Shown here in pieces: positions 1 through 6,952 of a stretch of 11,739 bases of DNA. The DNA comes from SAR116 cluster bacterium (lineage in GTDB: Bacteria > Pseudomonadota > Alphaproteobacteria > Puniceispirillales > Puniceispirillaceae), in NCBI GenBank assembly GCA_002722385.1, contig PBLR01000022.1, positions 1-11,739 of the forward strand, given 5' to 3'. The translations under genes were made by a program, and so were the position numbers. Under the pieces are notes generated by a model, which worked only from the letters and a program-made list of their open reading frames with translations, was not told the origin of the DNA and searched no databases. How positions within the stretch are numbered: the first letter of the stretch is position 1; every line of letters begins with the position of its first letter.

Positions 1-19
1 CCAGCTGAGCTACGGGTGC
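1..19 (-). tRNA. 5' end of a tRNA gene, probably tRNA-Arg (cut by window edge)
   Basis: Read on the minus strand, the first 19 bases give GCACCCGTAGCTCAGCTGG. This is a seven-base 5' acceptor arm (GCACCCG), the T8-A9 linker, the D-stem GCTC and the start of the D-loop with its AGCTGG core. The anticodon lies outside the window, so the isotype is not proven. A GCACCCG acceptor arm with this D-arm resembles alphaproteobacterial tRNA-Arg genes, from memory. The promoter candidate just upstream supports a real gene transcribed leftward. Confidence 0.8.
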
Positions 20-37
20 ATCTCATAGAGTGAGGGT

Positions 38-66
38 GTTTTAGATGATTTCCGCCTTGGTGACAA
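38..66 (-). promoter_or_regulatory. Sigma-70-type promoter for the tRNA gene
   Basis: On the minus strand there is TTGTCA (plus 61-66, five of six matches to TTGACA), then exactly 17 bases, then TAAAAC (plus 38-43, four of six to TATAAT). The expected start is near position 31, about 12 bases before the mature tRNA 5' end. Directly upstream of the -35 box lies an A/T run (plus 67-82, T6 and A6 tracts) that resembles the UP element of strong stable-RNA promoters. This was assigned by eye only. Confidence 0.5.
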
Positions 67-90
67 CTTTTTTACAAAAAATGTCTATGC

Positions 91-1077
91 CTATGGCCCC
101 TCATTGCCGCTGGTCAGCTGCAGGAAAATATCTTCTAAATCCGGCTCATCAGTACTGACATCACCGATTTTGATCTTATGCTGGCTGAATTGGGCGAGGA
201 TATCGCCTGTGGTCATTTCATTTGGGTTAAACCTGATCTTCAGGCCTGTTTGCGTGCGTACCGGGCCAAGCCGGGCAATCTCCTCAGGCAGTGTGTCTGG
301 CCAGCCGCCGGGCAGCTGAACGCTCAGGTCCTTTTGCGCGGCAGAACGAAGCAGATCTGTTTTGGGTGATGAGGTGATAATCTGGCCATGATTCAGAATG
401 GCGACATGATCACATAAAGCCTCGGCCTCTTCCAGATAATGTGTGGTCAGCACAATGGTGACGCCGCCTTCATTCAGGGCACGGATTGTCTCCCACAGCC
501 GCTGGCGCAAGGCCACATCCACGCCGGCGGTCGGCTCATCCAGAACCAGAACAGGCGGCTGGTGGACCATCGCCTTGCCGACCAGCAGGCGCCTGCGCAT
601 GCCGCCTGAAAGTGTGCGGGCATAGGCATTGGCCTGTTCGGTCAGGCCGACGGTTTCCAGAATCGCATCAACATCACGTTCTGAAGCTGGCACGCCATAC
701 AGGCCGGCGGTGAAATGAAGCAACTCCCGCGGGGTGAAATAAACATCAATATTCAGCTCCTGCGGCACAATGCCGATATTGGCCCGGGCCTGACGCGGGT
801 ACTGATCAAGGTCTGTGCCCCAGACCGTAACGGCGCCGCTGGTCTTCACCACCGTGCCGCCAAGAATATTGATAAAGGTGGATTTGCCAGCCCCATTCGG
901 CCCCAACAGGCCGAATATACCGCCTTTCGGAACATTAAGGTCGATGCCGCTCAGCGCCTGTTTCGGGCCGGTGGCTGATGGGCCCTTATAGGTTTTGACA
1001 ACATTGCGAGCGGTAATCGCCATCTCGGTGTTGGTGTCGGTACTTTGCCAGGTAAAGCTGAGCGGGGCGGAGGTCAT
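91..1077 (-). CDS. ABC-2 type transporter ATP-binding protein, YadG-like
   Basis: This 328-aa protein is the ATPase half of an ABC-2 exporter; it would bind a separate membrane permease on the cytoplasmic face and drive export of an unknown substrate. All nucleotide-binding motifs are intact: Walker A GPNGAGKST (59-67), Q-loop Q106, signature LSGGM (156-160), Walker B VLVLDE ending at catalytic E181, and switch histidine H213 in TTHYLEEAE. The whole ABC domain resembles E. coli YadG, including the stretch around VPQE and the LDEPTAGVD segment. Residues 1-19 form an extension before the usual domain start. M1 is preferred over M20 because AAAAGAAG lies upstream of it, while nothing ribosome-binding precedes the inner ATG. 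No permease gene is in the window; downstream comes the tRNA. The gene is divergent from all others here and has its own promoter candidate. Confidence 0.93.
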   Translation of the reverse strand: MTSAPLSFTWQSTDTNTEMAITARNVVKTYKGPSATGPKQALSGIDLNVPKGGIFGLLGPNGAGKSTFINILGGTVVKTSGAVTVWGTDLDQYPRQARANIGIVPQELNIDVYFTPRELLHFTAGLYGVPASERDVDAILETVGLTEQANAYARTLSGGMRRRLLVGKAMVHQPPVLVLDEPTAGVDVALRQRLWETIRALNEGGVTIVLTTHYLEEAEALCDHVAILNHGQIITSSPKTDLLRSAAQKDLSVQLPGGWPDTLPEEIARLGPVRTQTGLKIRFNPNEMTTGDILAQFSQHKIKIGDVSTDEPDLEDIFLQLTSGNEGP

Positions 1078-1128
1078 GGATTATGGCTTCTTTTCAGGGC
1101 GGATATGAGACGACAGAATATGTATATA

Positions 1129-1158
1129 ATTATAAGAACAACTGCGAGAAAAAACCAA
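1129..1158 (-). promoter_or_regulatory. Promoter candidate for the ABC ATPase gene
   Basis: On the minus strand a perfect TATAAT (plus 1129-1134) lies 18 bases after TTGGTT (plus 1153-1158; only TTG matches consensus). Transcription would start near 1122, giving a leader of about 45 bases before the ATG at 1077. The surrounding sequence is the most A/T-rich part of the spacer, as expected for a promoter. Confidence 0.45.
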
Positions 1159-1192
1159 TCAACAAAGCGGATTGTGAAACACGGATTGTGAT

Positions 1193-1222
1193 TTGATCTG
1201 GCTGAAGACAATAGGGTATAAC
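1193..1222 (+). promoter_or_regulatory. Promoter candidate for the zinc-protein/polA unit
   Basis: TTGATC (1193-1198, four of six to TTGACA) is followed after 18 bases by TATAAC (1217-1222, five of six). The predicted start is near 1229, leaving a leader of about 94 bases before the ATG at 1323. The leader contains an imperfect inverted repeat, GGACAG (1234-1239) with CTGTCC (1267-1272). It lies back to back with the ABC promoter. The rest of the 1078-1322 spacer shows no supported gene. Confidence 0.4.
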
Positions 1223-1322
1223 CAAGAAGACGGGGACAGGCTGTATCCTCACCGGTTAAGGGGGTGCTGTCCTCCTGCCTGTTTATCCGCAGCTTTAATG
1301 GACAAGGGGAGACCACCAGACG

Positions 1323-1535
1323 ATGTCAGCACACCACACCACATCAGAGCCGCAGTCACAACAAAGCACGTTTGGCGAAGTCTCTCACGTGCCTGCCGGC
1401 ACCAGCCGGGTCAGTTGTGATGGCGGCGGCGGGGCCCTCGGCCATCCCCAGATCTGGCTGACCCTGACCACCGGGCCAGGCGGTGCGGCACAGGCCACCT
1501 GCCCGTATTGTTCACGCCAGTTTATCAGCTCGTAA
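1323..1535 (+). CDS. Small zf-CHCC zinc-finger domain protein (NDUFS6-like)
   Basis: This 70-aa protein belongs to the zf-CHCC family (Pfam PF10276), the family of the mitochondrial complex I accessory subunit NDUFS6. The C-terminal half carries the full zinc ligand set: C32 in VSCDGG, H41 in LGHP, and C60 and C63 in TCPYCSRQF. The spacing is Cys-x8-His-x18-Cys-x2-Cys. The first 28 residues are polar and rich in Ser, Gln, His and Thr, probably disordered, with no signal peptide or membrane segment. The start is supported by AAGGGGAG (1304-1311), 11 bases upstream. The gene is 46 bp before polA on the same strand, so the two may be co-transcribed. Free-standing bacterial members are widespread in alphaproteobacteria; a link to complex I or iron-sulphur assembly is inferred from the mitochondrial relative, not shown here. 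Confidence 0.88.
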   Translation: MSAHHTTSEPQSQQSTFGEVSHVPAGTSRVSCDGGGGALGHPQIWLTLTTGPGGAAQATCPYCSRQFISS

Positions 1536-1581
1536 TGGGTGCCCCGGCAATGCTATCTTCAGAATCTGAGACAGTGGCCAG

Positions 1582-4431
1582 ATGAACGAGATGTCTTCAG
1601 ACAGGCTTATCCTTGTTGATGGCTCAGGCTATATTTTCCGCGCCTTTCACGGGCTACCGATGATGACACGCCCGGACGGCACACCCATTAATGCTGTGTT
1701 TGGGTTCACCAAAATGCTGCTCAAGCTGATGGCAGATTTGAATCCGTCTCATGTGGCGGTTATTTTTGATGCGGGGCGGGTCACGTTCCGGAACGATATT
1801 TACGCTGACTATAAAGCCAACAGATCAGACCCGCCTGAAGAGCTGGTGCCCCAGTTTCCGCTGGTGCGCGATGCGGCTGAGGCGATGAGCCTGCCTGTTC
1901 TTGAGATGCCCGGCTTTGAAGCAGATGACCTGATTGCATCATTTGCAAAACAGGCCGAACAGCAAAACCAGCCTTGTTTGATTGTGTCTTCTGATAAAGA
2001 CCTGATGCAATTGGTGCGCGGGTCTGTGACCATGCTGGATCCGATGAAGAACAGGCCGATAGGCGCCCCGGAGGTGATGGAAAAATTTGGGGTAAGCCCA
2101 GATAGGGTTGTTGATGTTCAGTCTCTGGCCGGTGATTCAACAGATAATGTGCCAGGTGTGCCCGGTATCGGCATCAAGACAGCGGCTGAATTGATTAACC
2201 AGTTTGGTGATCTGGACATCTTGCTGAGCAATGCGGAAACCATTAAACAGCCGAAACGGCGCGAAAATCTGATCACCTATGCTGAGCAGGCCCGCATCTC
2301 GCGCCAGCTGGTTCAGCTGAAAGATGATGTTGACCTGCCGTTGAGCATTGAAGAGCTGAAAACACCTGAGCGAGATCAAGACAGGTTGATGACGTTTCTG
2401 GCTGAGCAGGGGTTTAAATCTCTGATTGCCAGCCTGGGCGGCAATATGCCAGCAGGGGCAGATAAGCCACAATCTGGCCAGACCCCGGCGGCTGGCAGCA
2501 CAGCGGCTCAGGATATTCTGCCGCCTGTTGTTGAGCAAACCGATTATCAGCTTGTGACCACGGTTGAGGGGTTGGAGGCCTGGCTTGATGAGGCGCGCCA
2601 TCAAGGGTTTGTGGCGATTGATACAGAGACCAGCAGCCTGAACGCAGCGGCGGCTGAGCTGGTGGGTGTGGCGTTGGCGACGGCCCCTGGAAAGGCCTGT
2701 TATATTCCTCTCCGGCACCGGTTGCCTGCGGCTGATAGCGGCCAGCAACAAGGTCTTGATTTCGACAGTGACCTGCCTGAAAAAGCACCAGAACATCAGC
2801 TTGAGCAGATAGATATTGAGGTTGCGCTGTCGAAGCTGAAGGATTTATGTGTCGACAGTTCTGTTCTGAAAATCGGTCATAATCTGAAATATGATGCGCA
2901 TATTTTCCTGCATGAAGGCAATGGCGGGTTTTCGCTCACCTCAGTCGATGACACGATGTGCCTGTCTTATGTTTTGGATGCAGGCCGGACTGACCGGCAT
3001 GGGCTTGATCATCTGGCGTCAAACCTGCTCCAGGTCACAACGATCAAATATGAAGAGGTATGTGGTAAAGGGACAAAACAGATTCCCTTCGCTGAGGTCG
3101 ATCTGCAGCAGGCTTGTGCCTATGCCGCAGAAGATGCGGATATCACCCTGCGTTTGTGGATGATGCTGAAGCCGCGTCTGGCGCGTGAAGGTATGGCCCC
3201 TGTTTATGAACGTCTTGAACGGCCCCTGATTCCCGTTCTGGCAAAGATGGAAGCCACAGGTATCGCGGTTGACCAGAGCATTTTAAAGCGCCTGTCAGCT
3301 GATTTTGCGGTTCGTATTGCTGATCTGGAAGCTGAAATTCATCACCAGGCCGGAGAGCCATTTAATGTGGCGTCCCCGAAACAGCTGGGTGAGGTTCTGT
3401 TTGAAAAGCTGGGGCTGGAAGGCGGCAAGAAATCAAAGACAGGGGCGTTTTCAACAGGTGCGGATGTGCTGGAAGAGCTGGCCGCAAACGGCGTTGAAAT
3501 TGCGAAATCCGTGCTGGATTACAGACAACTGGCCAAATTGAAATCAACCTACACAGATGCGCTGACCAAATCTGTGAATTCGCGCACCGGGCGGGTACAT
3601 ACCTCTTTTTCCATGGTCGGGGCGTCCACAGGCCGGCTGTCCTCGTCAGATCCGAATCTACAGAATATCCCTATCCGGACCGCAGAGGGCCGCCAGATCA
3701 GAACCGCCTTTGTGGCCAAACCTGGCTGCAAGCTGATCTCGGCTGATTACAGCCAGATTGAACTGCGTCTTGTCGCTCATGTTGCTGAAGAAGCCAGCAT
3801 GATTAAAGCGTTTAAAGACGGTGTTGATATTCATGCGCAGACCGCAGCAGAAGTGTTCGGGGTGCCGCTTGAGATTATGGATTCTGAAACAAGGCGGCGG
3901 GCAAAAGCGATTAATTTCGGAATTATCTATGGCATTTCAGGCTTTGGTCTGTCCAGACAATTGTCGGTACCGCAAGGCGAAGCACGAGACTATATCAAAG
4001 CCTATTTGGACCGTTTTCCAGGCATAAAATCCTATATGGATGACGCCAAACAATTTGCCCGTGACCACCAGTTTGTGGAAACGCTGTTCGGCAGGCGCAT
4101 TCATATTCCCCAAATCGCTGAAAAGGCCCCGGCTATGCGCGGCTTTGCTGAACGCCAGGCGATTAACGCGCCTATTCAAGGCAGTGCGGCTGATATCATC
4201 AAGCGGGCGATGTGCCGCCTGCCGGCTGCTCTTGATGCTGAACATCTGGAGGCGGTGATGCTGCTTCAGGTTCATGATGAGCTGATTTTTGAGGTCCCTG
4301 ATGAGCAGGCAGACAGGGCAGTGGCTGTGATCACTTCTGTTATGGAACAGGCAGCTGATCCTGTGGTCAGCTTGAAGGTGCCGCTGATTGCTGAAGCCGG
4401 TATCGCGGCAAGCTGGTCTGACGCACATTAG
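1582..4431 (+). CDS. polA: DNA polymerase I (5' nuclease, 3'-5' exonuclease, polymerase)
   Basis: At 949 aa this is a full-length family A polymerase, acting in Okazaki-fragment maturation and gap filling. The 5' nuclease domain (about 1-290) has D13, EADD (113-116), SSDKD (136-140), GDSTDN (184-189) and a GVPGIGIKTA helix-hairpin-helix. The proofreading domain (about 320-530) is intact: D347/E349 in DTET, N434 and D438 in GHNLKYD, Y514 and D518 in YAAED. The polymerase domain has motif A with D722 in SADYSQIELR, motif B with R771, K775, F779 and Y783, and motif C H898-D899-E900. F779 matches the E. coli Phe that disfavours dideoxynucleotides. The Exo I to Exo II interval is about 20 residues longer than in E. 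coli. No clear Shine-Dalgarno precedes ATG 1582; ATG 1591 is an alternative. TGCTATCTT at 1551-1559 could serve as an extended -10. Confidence 0.98.
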   Translation: MNEMSSDRLILVDGSGYIFRAFHGLPMMTRPDGTPINAVFGFTKMLLKLMADLNPSHVAVIFDAGRVTFRNDIYADYKANRSDPPEELVPQFPLVRDAAEAMSLPVLEMPGFEADDLIASFAKQAEQQNQPCLIVSSDKDLMQLVRGSVTMLDPMKNRPIGAPEVMEKFGVSPDRVVDVQSLAGDSTDNVPGVPGIGIKTAAELINQFGDLDILLSNAETIKQPKRRENLITYAEQARISRQLVQLKDDVDLPLSIEELKTPERDQDRLMTFLAEQGFKSLIASLGGNMPAGADKPQSGQTPAAGSTAAQDILPPVVEQTDYQLVTTVEGLEAWLDEARHQGFVAIDTETSSLNAAAAELVGVALATAPGKACYIPLRHRLPAADSGQQQGLDFDSDLPEKAPEHQLEQIDIEVALSKLKDLCVDSSVLKIGHNLKYDAHIFLHEGNGGFSLTSVDDTMCLSYVLDAGRTDRHGLDHLASNLLQVTTIKYEEVCGKGTKQIPFAEVDLQQACAYAAEDADITLRLWMMLKPRLAREGMAPVYERLERPLIPVLAKMEATGIAVDQSILKRLSADFAVRIADLEAEIHHQAGEPFNVASPKQLGEVLFEKLGLEGGKKSKTGAFSTGADVLEELAANGVEIAKSVLDYRQLAKLKSTYTDALTKSVNSRTGRVHTSFSMVGASTGRLSSSDPNLQNIPIRTAEGRQIRTAFVAKPGCKLISADYSQIELRLVAHVAEEASMIKAFKDGVDIHAQTAAEVFGVPLEIMDSETRRRAKAINFGIIYGISGFGLSRQLSVPQGEARDYIKAYLDRFPGIKSYMDDAKQFARDHQFVETLFGRRIHIPQIAEKAPAMRGFAERQAINAPIQGSAADIIKRAMCRLPAALDAEHLEAVMLLQVHDELIFEVPDEQADRAVAVITSVMEQAADPVVSLKVPLIAEAGIAASWSDAH

Positions 4432-4444
4432 GCTCTAGGCGTTT

Positions 4445-4480
4445 TGCGGTCTGCCTTATTTTTGCCTTGTAAAGGCCGCA
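4445..4480 (+). terminator. Hairpin after polA, possible weak terminator
   Basis: In the 122-bp gap between polA and chvI, TGCGG (4445-4449) pairs with CCGCA (4476-4480). CCTT (4454-4457) can pair with AAGG (4472-4475), leaving a four-base bulge. A competing inner hairpin is GCCTT-GTA-AAGGC (4464-4476). There is no T-run after the stem, so intrinsic termination is doubtful; it may instead be an RNA-processing site. The rest of the gap holds no clear promoter, only the chvI ribosome-binding site AAAGAGGA (4542-4549). Confidence 0.25.
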
Positions 4481-4553
4481 GTTTGAGCGCGAACGTCAGC
4501 AGAATGCAAACAGTCAGTAATCAAACGCAAGACCAGAATGTAAAGAGGATGGC

Positions 4554-5246
4554 ATGGTAACAAGACTGGCTTTGGTCGATGATGACCAGAACATCTTAAC
4601 CTCTGTTGCCCTGATGCTTGAGGCAGAGGGCTATGAAGTTGACACTTATTTTGACAGTGAACAGGCGTTAAGCGGGTTATTGCGCCGCCCGCCTGCGCTG
4701 GCGGTTCTGGATATCAAAATGCCGCGTATGGATGGCACAGAATTGCTGAGCAAATTGCGCCAGCGTTCATCCTTACCGGTGATTTTCCTGACCAGTAAGG
4801 ATGATGAACTAGACGAAGCGTTAGGGCTGGGTATGGGAGCTGATGATTATATCACCAAGCCGTTTTCCCAGCGTCTTCTTCTTGCCAGGATCAAAGCTGT
4901 GTTGCGCCGGTCCGGTTTGGAAGACAGCGATGCCACTTCCGGGTCTGTTGTCTCACAAGGGGATCTGGTGCTGGACCCTGATAAGCATCTTTGTTCCTGG
5001 AAAGGCCGTGAGGTAAAGCTGACGGTCACAGAATTTTTACTGCTTCAGGCTCTGGCCATGCGACCCGGGCATGTGAAGAACCGGGACCAGCTGATGGATG
5101 CGGCCTATGGTGATGCGGTGTTCTTGGAGGACCGGACCATCGACAGTCATATCAAGCGGATCAGACGGAAATTCAGAGTGTCTGACCCAGAATTTGACAG
5201 AATTGAGACGCTGTACGGAATCGGGTATAAATATAAAGCAGACTGA
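4554..5246 (+). CDS. chvI: ChvI-type response regulator (OmpR family)
   Basis: This 230-aa regulator has a receiver domain (1-118) and a winged-helix DNA-binding domain (about 132-228). The receiver has acidic pocket D10/D11, phosphoacceptor D53 in [11 protein letters not shown], switch T80 in [10 protein letters not shown], and K102 in [11 protein letters not shown]. These stretches, and [30 protein letters not shown] and [11 protein letters not shown] in the output domain, closely follow ChvI/ExoI/BvrR of alphaproteobacteria. ChvI works with kinase ChvG to control envelope, acid-stress and surface-polysaccharide genes; its targets in this organism are unknown. The start has a good ribosome-binding site, AAAGAGGA, ending 4 bp before ATG. 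The partner kinase gene follows after 95 bp. In many relatives pckA is the divergent neighbour; here polA is upstream instead. Confidence 0.95.
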   Translation: MVTRLALVDDDQNILTSVALMLEAEGYEVDTYFDSEQALSGLLRRPPALAVLDIKMPRMDGTELLSKLRQRSSLPVIFLTSKDDELDEALGLGMGADDYITKPFSQRLLLARIKAVLRRSGLEDSDATSGSVVSQGDLVLDPDKHLCSWKGREVKLTVTEFLLLQALAMRPGHVKNRDQLMDAAYGDAVFLEDRTIDSHIKRIRRKFRVSDPEFDRIETLYGIGYKYKAD

Positions 5247-5294
5247 CAGCAGCACAGCAGGTACGGGGGTCAGCCAGTGGTTCGGGCTGCTGAC
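5247..5294 (+). other. Competing stem-loops between chvI and chvG
   Basis: The 95-bp intercistronic gap begins directly after the chvI stop with CAGCAGC (5247-5253), which can pair with GCTGCTG (5286-5292). The same right arm can instead pair as GTCAGC (5269-5274) with GCTGAC (5289-5294), or as CAGCC (5271-5275) with GGCTG (5285-5289). The three pairings exclude one another. This may affect mRNA stability or the ratio of regulator to kinase. There is no T-run, so it is unlikely to be a terminator. Confidence 0.3.
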
Positions 5295-5326
5295 ACAAAG
5301 ACCTTATCGCTATCTGATGGACAGGC

Positions 5327-5332
5327 AGGAGA
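5327..5332 (+). promoter_or_regulatory. Ribosome-binding site fixing the GTG start of chvG
   Basis: AGGAGA lies 9 bases before GTG 5342 and is the best ribosome-binding match in this stretch. It supports the GTG rather than a later start; the first membrane helix begins only about 17 residues into the protein. Confidence 0.6.
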
Positions 5333-5341
5333 CGCTTCGTT

Positions 5342-6928
5342 GTGGCAGAAAAATTCCGGTTCTGGCCGTCTTTTATAAGCCCGTTATCCGCCCGCATTCT
5401 GGCGATTATGCTGTTTCCGCTGGCGCTGTTTTTTATCGGCCTGTTTTCGATTGACCAATACCGGTCTGTTCTGGTGCAGGCAGAATTCGAAGCTCTTGAA
5501 CGTCAGGGCCGGATATTGGCCCGCTCACTGGCTCTTGAAGACACACGCGAACGCCCTTTCGGTGTGAGAGGGCTGGCCCCGCAAACAATGCGTCATTTAC
5601 TTCCGCTGGTCGGTTACGGCACACAGCTTCGCGCGCGTGTCTTTCAGCCCTCTGGCCAGATTATGGCTGATACCAACAAGCGCGGGGCCACCCGCAGTCG
5701 GATCAGAATTAAAAAACGGATGCCAGAGCCGATGCAGGAACAGGTTCGGTATGAAATTGTCCAGATGATGAACGGGTTTGCGGATTTGATCAGCAACAGA
5801 ACACCTGTGCCCGTGATGAATATGCGCGGCCTGCGGCATGCAGATGGCTTTCCTGATGTAAAACGGGCCCTGGCTGGTGAGGTCATGCGCGGCATGTGGC
5901 GCAACCCGCGCGGTCAGCTGGTTTTGTCGGTCAGCTTGCCGATTCAGGATCTGCGGATTGTGAAAGGGGCGTTATTGATGACCAGCACAGGCGGCACAAT
6001 TGAAAGTGAAATTGAAAATGTGCAATGGGCCTTTGTTCAGTTGTTCGCCGGGATTTTGTTTGTCACCATACTTCTGGGTTTATATCTTGCCCGCTCAATC
6101 ACCCGGCCGATTGTGTTTCTGGCCGCCTCAGCAGACAGGCTGAGACAGACAGCAGACACAACCGCCCCGCTGAAAGGATTGCCAGCACGCAAAGACGAGA
6201 TTGGCCAGCTGTCTCAAGCTCTTGTTGATATGACAGCAGAATTACAACGCCGGATTCAGGCAACTGCCGGGTTTGCGGCTGATGTTGCGCATGAGATCAA
6301 AAACCCGCTAACCTCTCTTCGCTCAGCTGTTGAAACCGTCTCCCGTATTGATAATCCTGAACAGCAGCGGAAATTGATGGATATCATTTTGGCTGATGTT
6401 CAGCGTTTGGACAGGCTTATCTCTGATATTTCTCAGGCCAGCCGTGTTGATGCTGAATTATCGCTTCAGCCTGCAGAACTTCACGATATTCTTGAACTTC
6501 TTGAAAGCTGGTCAACTGTATTCATACAAAGACACGGCCCGCAAAGCCTGGTATTCACAGGGCCCAAACGGCCGGTCCGTGCCGCAATTCACACCACCCG
6601 GATTATCCAGATTCTTGAAAATCTCATCGCCAATGCCATGACCTTCCATAAAGGCGAGCAGCCGATTGACGTCGGGCTGAAACGTGGAAAGGGCTTTGCT
6701 GTGATCACTGTTGCTGACAGAGGCAAAGGCCTGCCGGAAGGCAAAGAAGAGAAGATTTTTCAAAGATTCTATACAGAACGCCCTACTGAAGAAGGGTTCG
6801 GCCAGCATTCCGGTCTGGGCTTGTCTATTGCCAGGCAGATTGCCAATGCCCATGGCGGCAGCCTGACAGCGGCAAACCGGCCTGATGGTGGGGCTGTCTT
6901 TACGCTTCGTCTGCCACTGGTTCGCTAG
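5342..6928 (+). CDS. chvG: ChvG-type membrane sensor histidine kinase
   Basis: This 528-aa inner-membrane kinase would phosphorylate ChvI. A short cytoplasmic N-terminus precedes the first membrane helix (about 18-37). A periplasmic sensor of about 190 residues follows, including a basic patch around 113-126, then the second helix (about 228-250), a HAMP linker (about 250-305), and the dimerisation helix with phospho-acceptor H317 in DVAHEIKNPLTSLR. The ATPase core shows the N-box ENLIANA (N431), G1 box DRGKG (D459), F-box KIFQRFY and G2 box HSGLGLSIAR (490-499). The G1 box reads DRGKG rather than the commoner DxGPG, but its Asp and Gly are kept. The sensor pattern (GYGTQLRARVF, GQIMADT) and the gene next to chvI point to ChvG/ExoS/BvrS rather than EnvZ. 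No exoR-like periplasmic repressor gene is in the window. It starts with GTG and ends 24 bp before rapZ. Confidence 0.93.
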   Translation: MAEKFRFWPSFISPLSARILAIMLFPLALFFIGLFSIDQYRSVLVQAEFEALERQGRILARSLALEDTRERPFGVRGLAPQTMRHLLPLVGYGTQLRARVFQPSGQIMADTNKRGATRSRIRIKKRMPEPMQEQVRYEIVQMMNGFADLISNRTPVPVMNMRGLRHADGFPDVKRALAGEVMRGMWRNPRGQLVLSVSLPIQDLRIVKGALLMTSTGGTIESEIENVQWAFVQLFAGILFVTILLGLYLARSITRPIVFLAASADRLRQTADTTAPLKGLPARKDEIGQLSQALVDMTAELQRRIQATAGFAADVAHEIKNPLTSLRSAVETVSRIDNPEQQRKLMDIILADVQRLDRLISDISQASRVDAELSLQPAELHDILELLESWSTVFIQRHGPQSLVFTGPKRPVRAAIHTTRIIQILENLIANAMTFHKGEQPIDVGLKRGKGFAVITVADRGKGLPEGKEEKIFQRFYTERPTEEGFGQHSGLGLSIARQIANAHGGSLTAANRPDGGAVFTLRLPLVR

Positions 6929-6937
6929 CCAGAACTT

Positions 6938-6946
6938 TGCTAGATT
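6938..6946 (+). promoter_or_regulatory. Extended -10-like box immediately before rapZ
   Basis: TGC-TAGATT fits an extended -10 (TGn then four of six to TATAAT). It is placed so that +1 would fall on the rapZ ATG at 6953. No good -35 is visible (TGGTTC at 17-bp spacing). RapZ also has no Shine-Dalgarno, so a leaderless transcript is possible, though co-transcription from chvG is equally plausible. Confidence 0.25.
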
Positions 6947-6952
6947 GGTTGC

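Noticed and set aside
62..85. Inverted repeat GACA...TGTC with T6/A6 arms as a terminator for the ABC gene
   Set aside because: Pairing is interrupted and A/T-only in the centre. The same bases are better explained as the -35 box and UP-like tract of the tRNA promoter, though a double role is possible.
2137..2796. Open frame of 219 codons on the minus strand inside polA
   Set aside because: Shadow of polA, with no recognisable domain; the sense frame is fully accounted for.
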